Shown here in pieces: positions 63,016 through 64,000 of a stretch of 64,000 bases of DNA; within the stretch, counting starts at the first letter, position 1; each line of letters opens with the position of its first letter. A program made the position numbers and the translations under genes. The stretch lies in the NCBI RefSeq assembly GCF_004027225.2, contig NC_044278.2, positions 102,292,743-102,356,742 of the forward strand, in the 5' to 3' direction. The stretch comes from Strigops habroptila (taxonomy: Eukaryota; Chordata; Aves; Psittaciformes; Psittacidae). The notes beneath the pieces were generated by a model. That model was not told the DNA's origin and made no database searches. It saw nothing but the letters and a program-made list of their open reading frames with translations.

Positions 63016-63127
63016 GAAAGCCCGAAATAAAGATGCAGTTGCTGTTCAAGCAGATCTCCTGCGTCGCTGAGAGTTACCCTGCCTCATCCTGGGTTTGGAG
63101 GAACTGTCCTGAGCTGAACTCATCCAG
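63016..63127 (+). CDS. FLT3: FLT3 exon 11: start of Ig domain 5
   Basis: 112 nt, phase 1 to phase 2. Acceptor TACTGTTGCAG, donor AG|GTAAAT. Encodes KPEIKMQLLFKQISCVAESY and PASSWVWRNCPELNSS. The KP start, SC followed by YP-PSW-W-C pattern matches FLT3 domain 5. A CR1 tail ends about 11 bp before the exon, so the splice signals upstream of the AG are largely transposon-derived. This is the last FLT3 exon in the window. Confidence 0.95.
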
Positions 63128-63551
63128 GTAAATAAATTTCCCTCTTTTTTATTCATTGCAAAGACCATATCTGATCTAGCCTTGGTTAAATGAAGACTGG
63201 CATGTAAGCAATTAAGTGTAAAATGCACCCTCGACCATTTGTACAAGGGGACATGATGGCCCACTCCGGAGGATCACCAAAACTAGAGAAAGTTTTCTGT
63301 TTTTTTCTATTGTCATGAAATGAAGTCTATAAAGTTGTATATCTCAGGCTTTTTACAGTGAAATAAACCTCACTGGGTTCATAGCAACAGTTAGGCAATT
63401 ACAAAGTCCAATCTGAGTTTTTCTCTTGGCCTGTCAAAGTTACAGGTATTCAGGGAATGTATTGGTTAATACAGGCTTGATTAATTAGGTGAGCTTTGAT
63501 TAATACAGCTGTTACAGTGGCGTATTACCAAAGCCAGGAAAGTCAGTGTAC
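63128..63551 (+). other. FLT3: FLT3 intron 11, start
   Basis: 424 bp between exon 11 and an LTR; no other feature seen. Confidence 0.85.
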
Positions 63552-64000
63552 TGCTTTTGGCTTGGATAGAGTTAATTTTCTTCACAGTAGCTGGTATGGG
63601 GCTGTGTTTTGGATTTGTGCTGGAAACAGTGCTGATTACTCAGGGATGTTTTAGTTGTTGCTGAGCAGTGCTTACACAGAGTGAAGGCCTTTCTGCTCCT
63701 CACATCACCCCTCCAGTGAGTGAGCTGGGGGTACACAAGGAATTGGGAGGGGACACGGCCGGGACTGCTGACCCCAGCTGGCTGAAGGGATATCCCAGAC
63801 CATACAGTGTCATGCTCAGCATGTAAACCCGCGGAAGAAGGAGGAAGGGGGGAGGTTTGGAGTGATGGTGTTTGCTTTACCTGTTGAACTGTCTTTATCT
63901 CAGCCCATGAGTTTTCTCACTTTTACTCTCCTGATTCTCTCCCCCATCCCATGGAGGGGAGCAAGCAAGCAGCTCTGTGGGGCTTCGTTACAGGCTGGGG
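63552..64000 (+). mobile_element. Avian endogenous retrovirus LTR (ERVL-like), cut by window edge
   Basis: Starts TGCTTTTGGCTTGGATAGAG and continues with TTAATTTTCTTCACAGTAGC, GATGTTTTAGTTGTTGCTGA, GGGATATCCCAGACCATACA, GTCATGCTCAGCATGTAAAC and later TGTTGAACTGTCTTTATCTC, TTTTCTCACTTTTACTCTCC. This word order is that of a common bird LTR family. The TATA position reads ATGTAAAC, so the promoter looks weakened. The 3' end (after GGCTGGGG) is just beyond the window, so a solo LTR cannot be told from a provirus. It is in the same orientation as FLT3. No viral genes are visible. Confidence 0.88.

Larger units (their letters stand above)
40100..64000 (+). other. FLT3: FLT3 gene, 5' portion (ectodomain exons)
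   Basis: FLT3 is a class III receptor tyrosine kinase on the surface of blood stem and progenitor cells and dendritic precursors; FLT3 ligand dimerises it. Ten exons here (44,920-63,127) translate to about 459 residues that follow the vertebrate FLT3 ectodomain in order, with matching phases at every junction: signal peptide end, atypical Ig domain 1, then Ig domains 2-4 and the start of domain 5. Domain 3 is known as the main ligand-binding domain. Sequence identity outside cysteines is modest, as expected for a fast-evolving cytokine receptor. Exon 1 is not certain. Transmembrane, juxtamembrane and kinase exons lie right of the window. PAN3 is its divergent upstream neighbour, as in human. 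Confidence 0.9.

Noticed and set aside
1..64000. tRNA, rRNA, microRNA hairpins, CRISPR arrays, operons or defence systems
   Set aside because: None recognised by eye. The window is ordinary vertebrate gene, intron and transposon DNA, so prokaryotic-type systems are not expected.

Overview
This window is nuclear DNA from a vertebrate, almost certainly a bird. It carries many CR1 LINE fragments with the typical avian 3' ends, an avian ERVL-like LTR at the right edge, AT-rich introns and two sharp CpG islands. The species cannot be named from the sequence. The coding content is two genes that are neighbours in other vertebrates, placed head to head: PAN3 on the minus strand (left) and FLT3 on the plus strand (right). 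Both were recognised by translating short exons bounded by AG/GT splice sites with compatible phases.

Left part (1-25,900): the 5' half of PAN3, read right to left. Exon 1 (24,635-25,064) encodes the Gly/Ala/Pro-rich N-terminus and a CCCH zinc finger. Exon 2 (11,786-11,907) and exon 3 (1,692-1,758) encode the following linker; the rest of the gene lies beyond the left edge. The promoter is a CpG island (about 24,200-25,880) with a full match to the ZNF143/STAF consensus. Large introns hold CR1 pieces, low-complexity tracts, a CpG-rich patch at about 20.7 kb that could be an alternative first exon, and a possible broken gene copy at 13.05-13.25 kb.

Middle (25,900-40,100): intergenic DNA with no convincing gene. 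It holds two CR1 fragments, a 32-bp perfect palindrome, and a hairpin/direct-repeat rearrangement inside one of the CR1s.

Right part (40,100-64,000): FLT3, the class III receptor tyrosine kinase of blood progenitors. A second CpG island at 40.16-40.36 kb is the likely promoter and first-exon area, although exon 1 is not proven. Ten further exons (44,920-63,127), counted here as exons 2-11, encode the end of the signal peptide and most of the five-Ig ectodomain. Transmembrane and kinase exons lie beyond the right edge. A CR1 tail ends about 11 bp before exon 11 and probably supplies its branch point.

The two genes do not share a pathway: PAN3 is a housekeeping mRNA deadenylase subunit and FLT3 is a cytokine receptor. 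No tRNA, rRNA, CRISPR or bacterial-type system was seen, and I found no clear new biological system. The most interesting items are local: transposon-derived splice signals, the intronic CpG patch, template-switch-like repeats and the palindrome.
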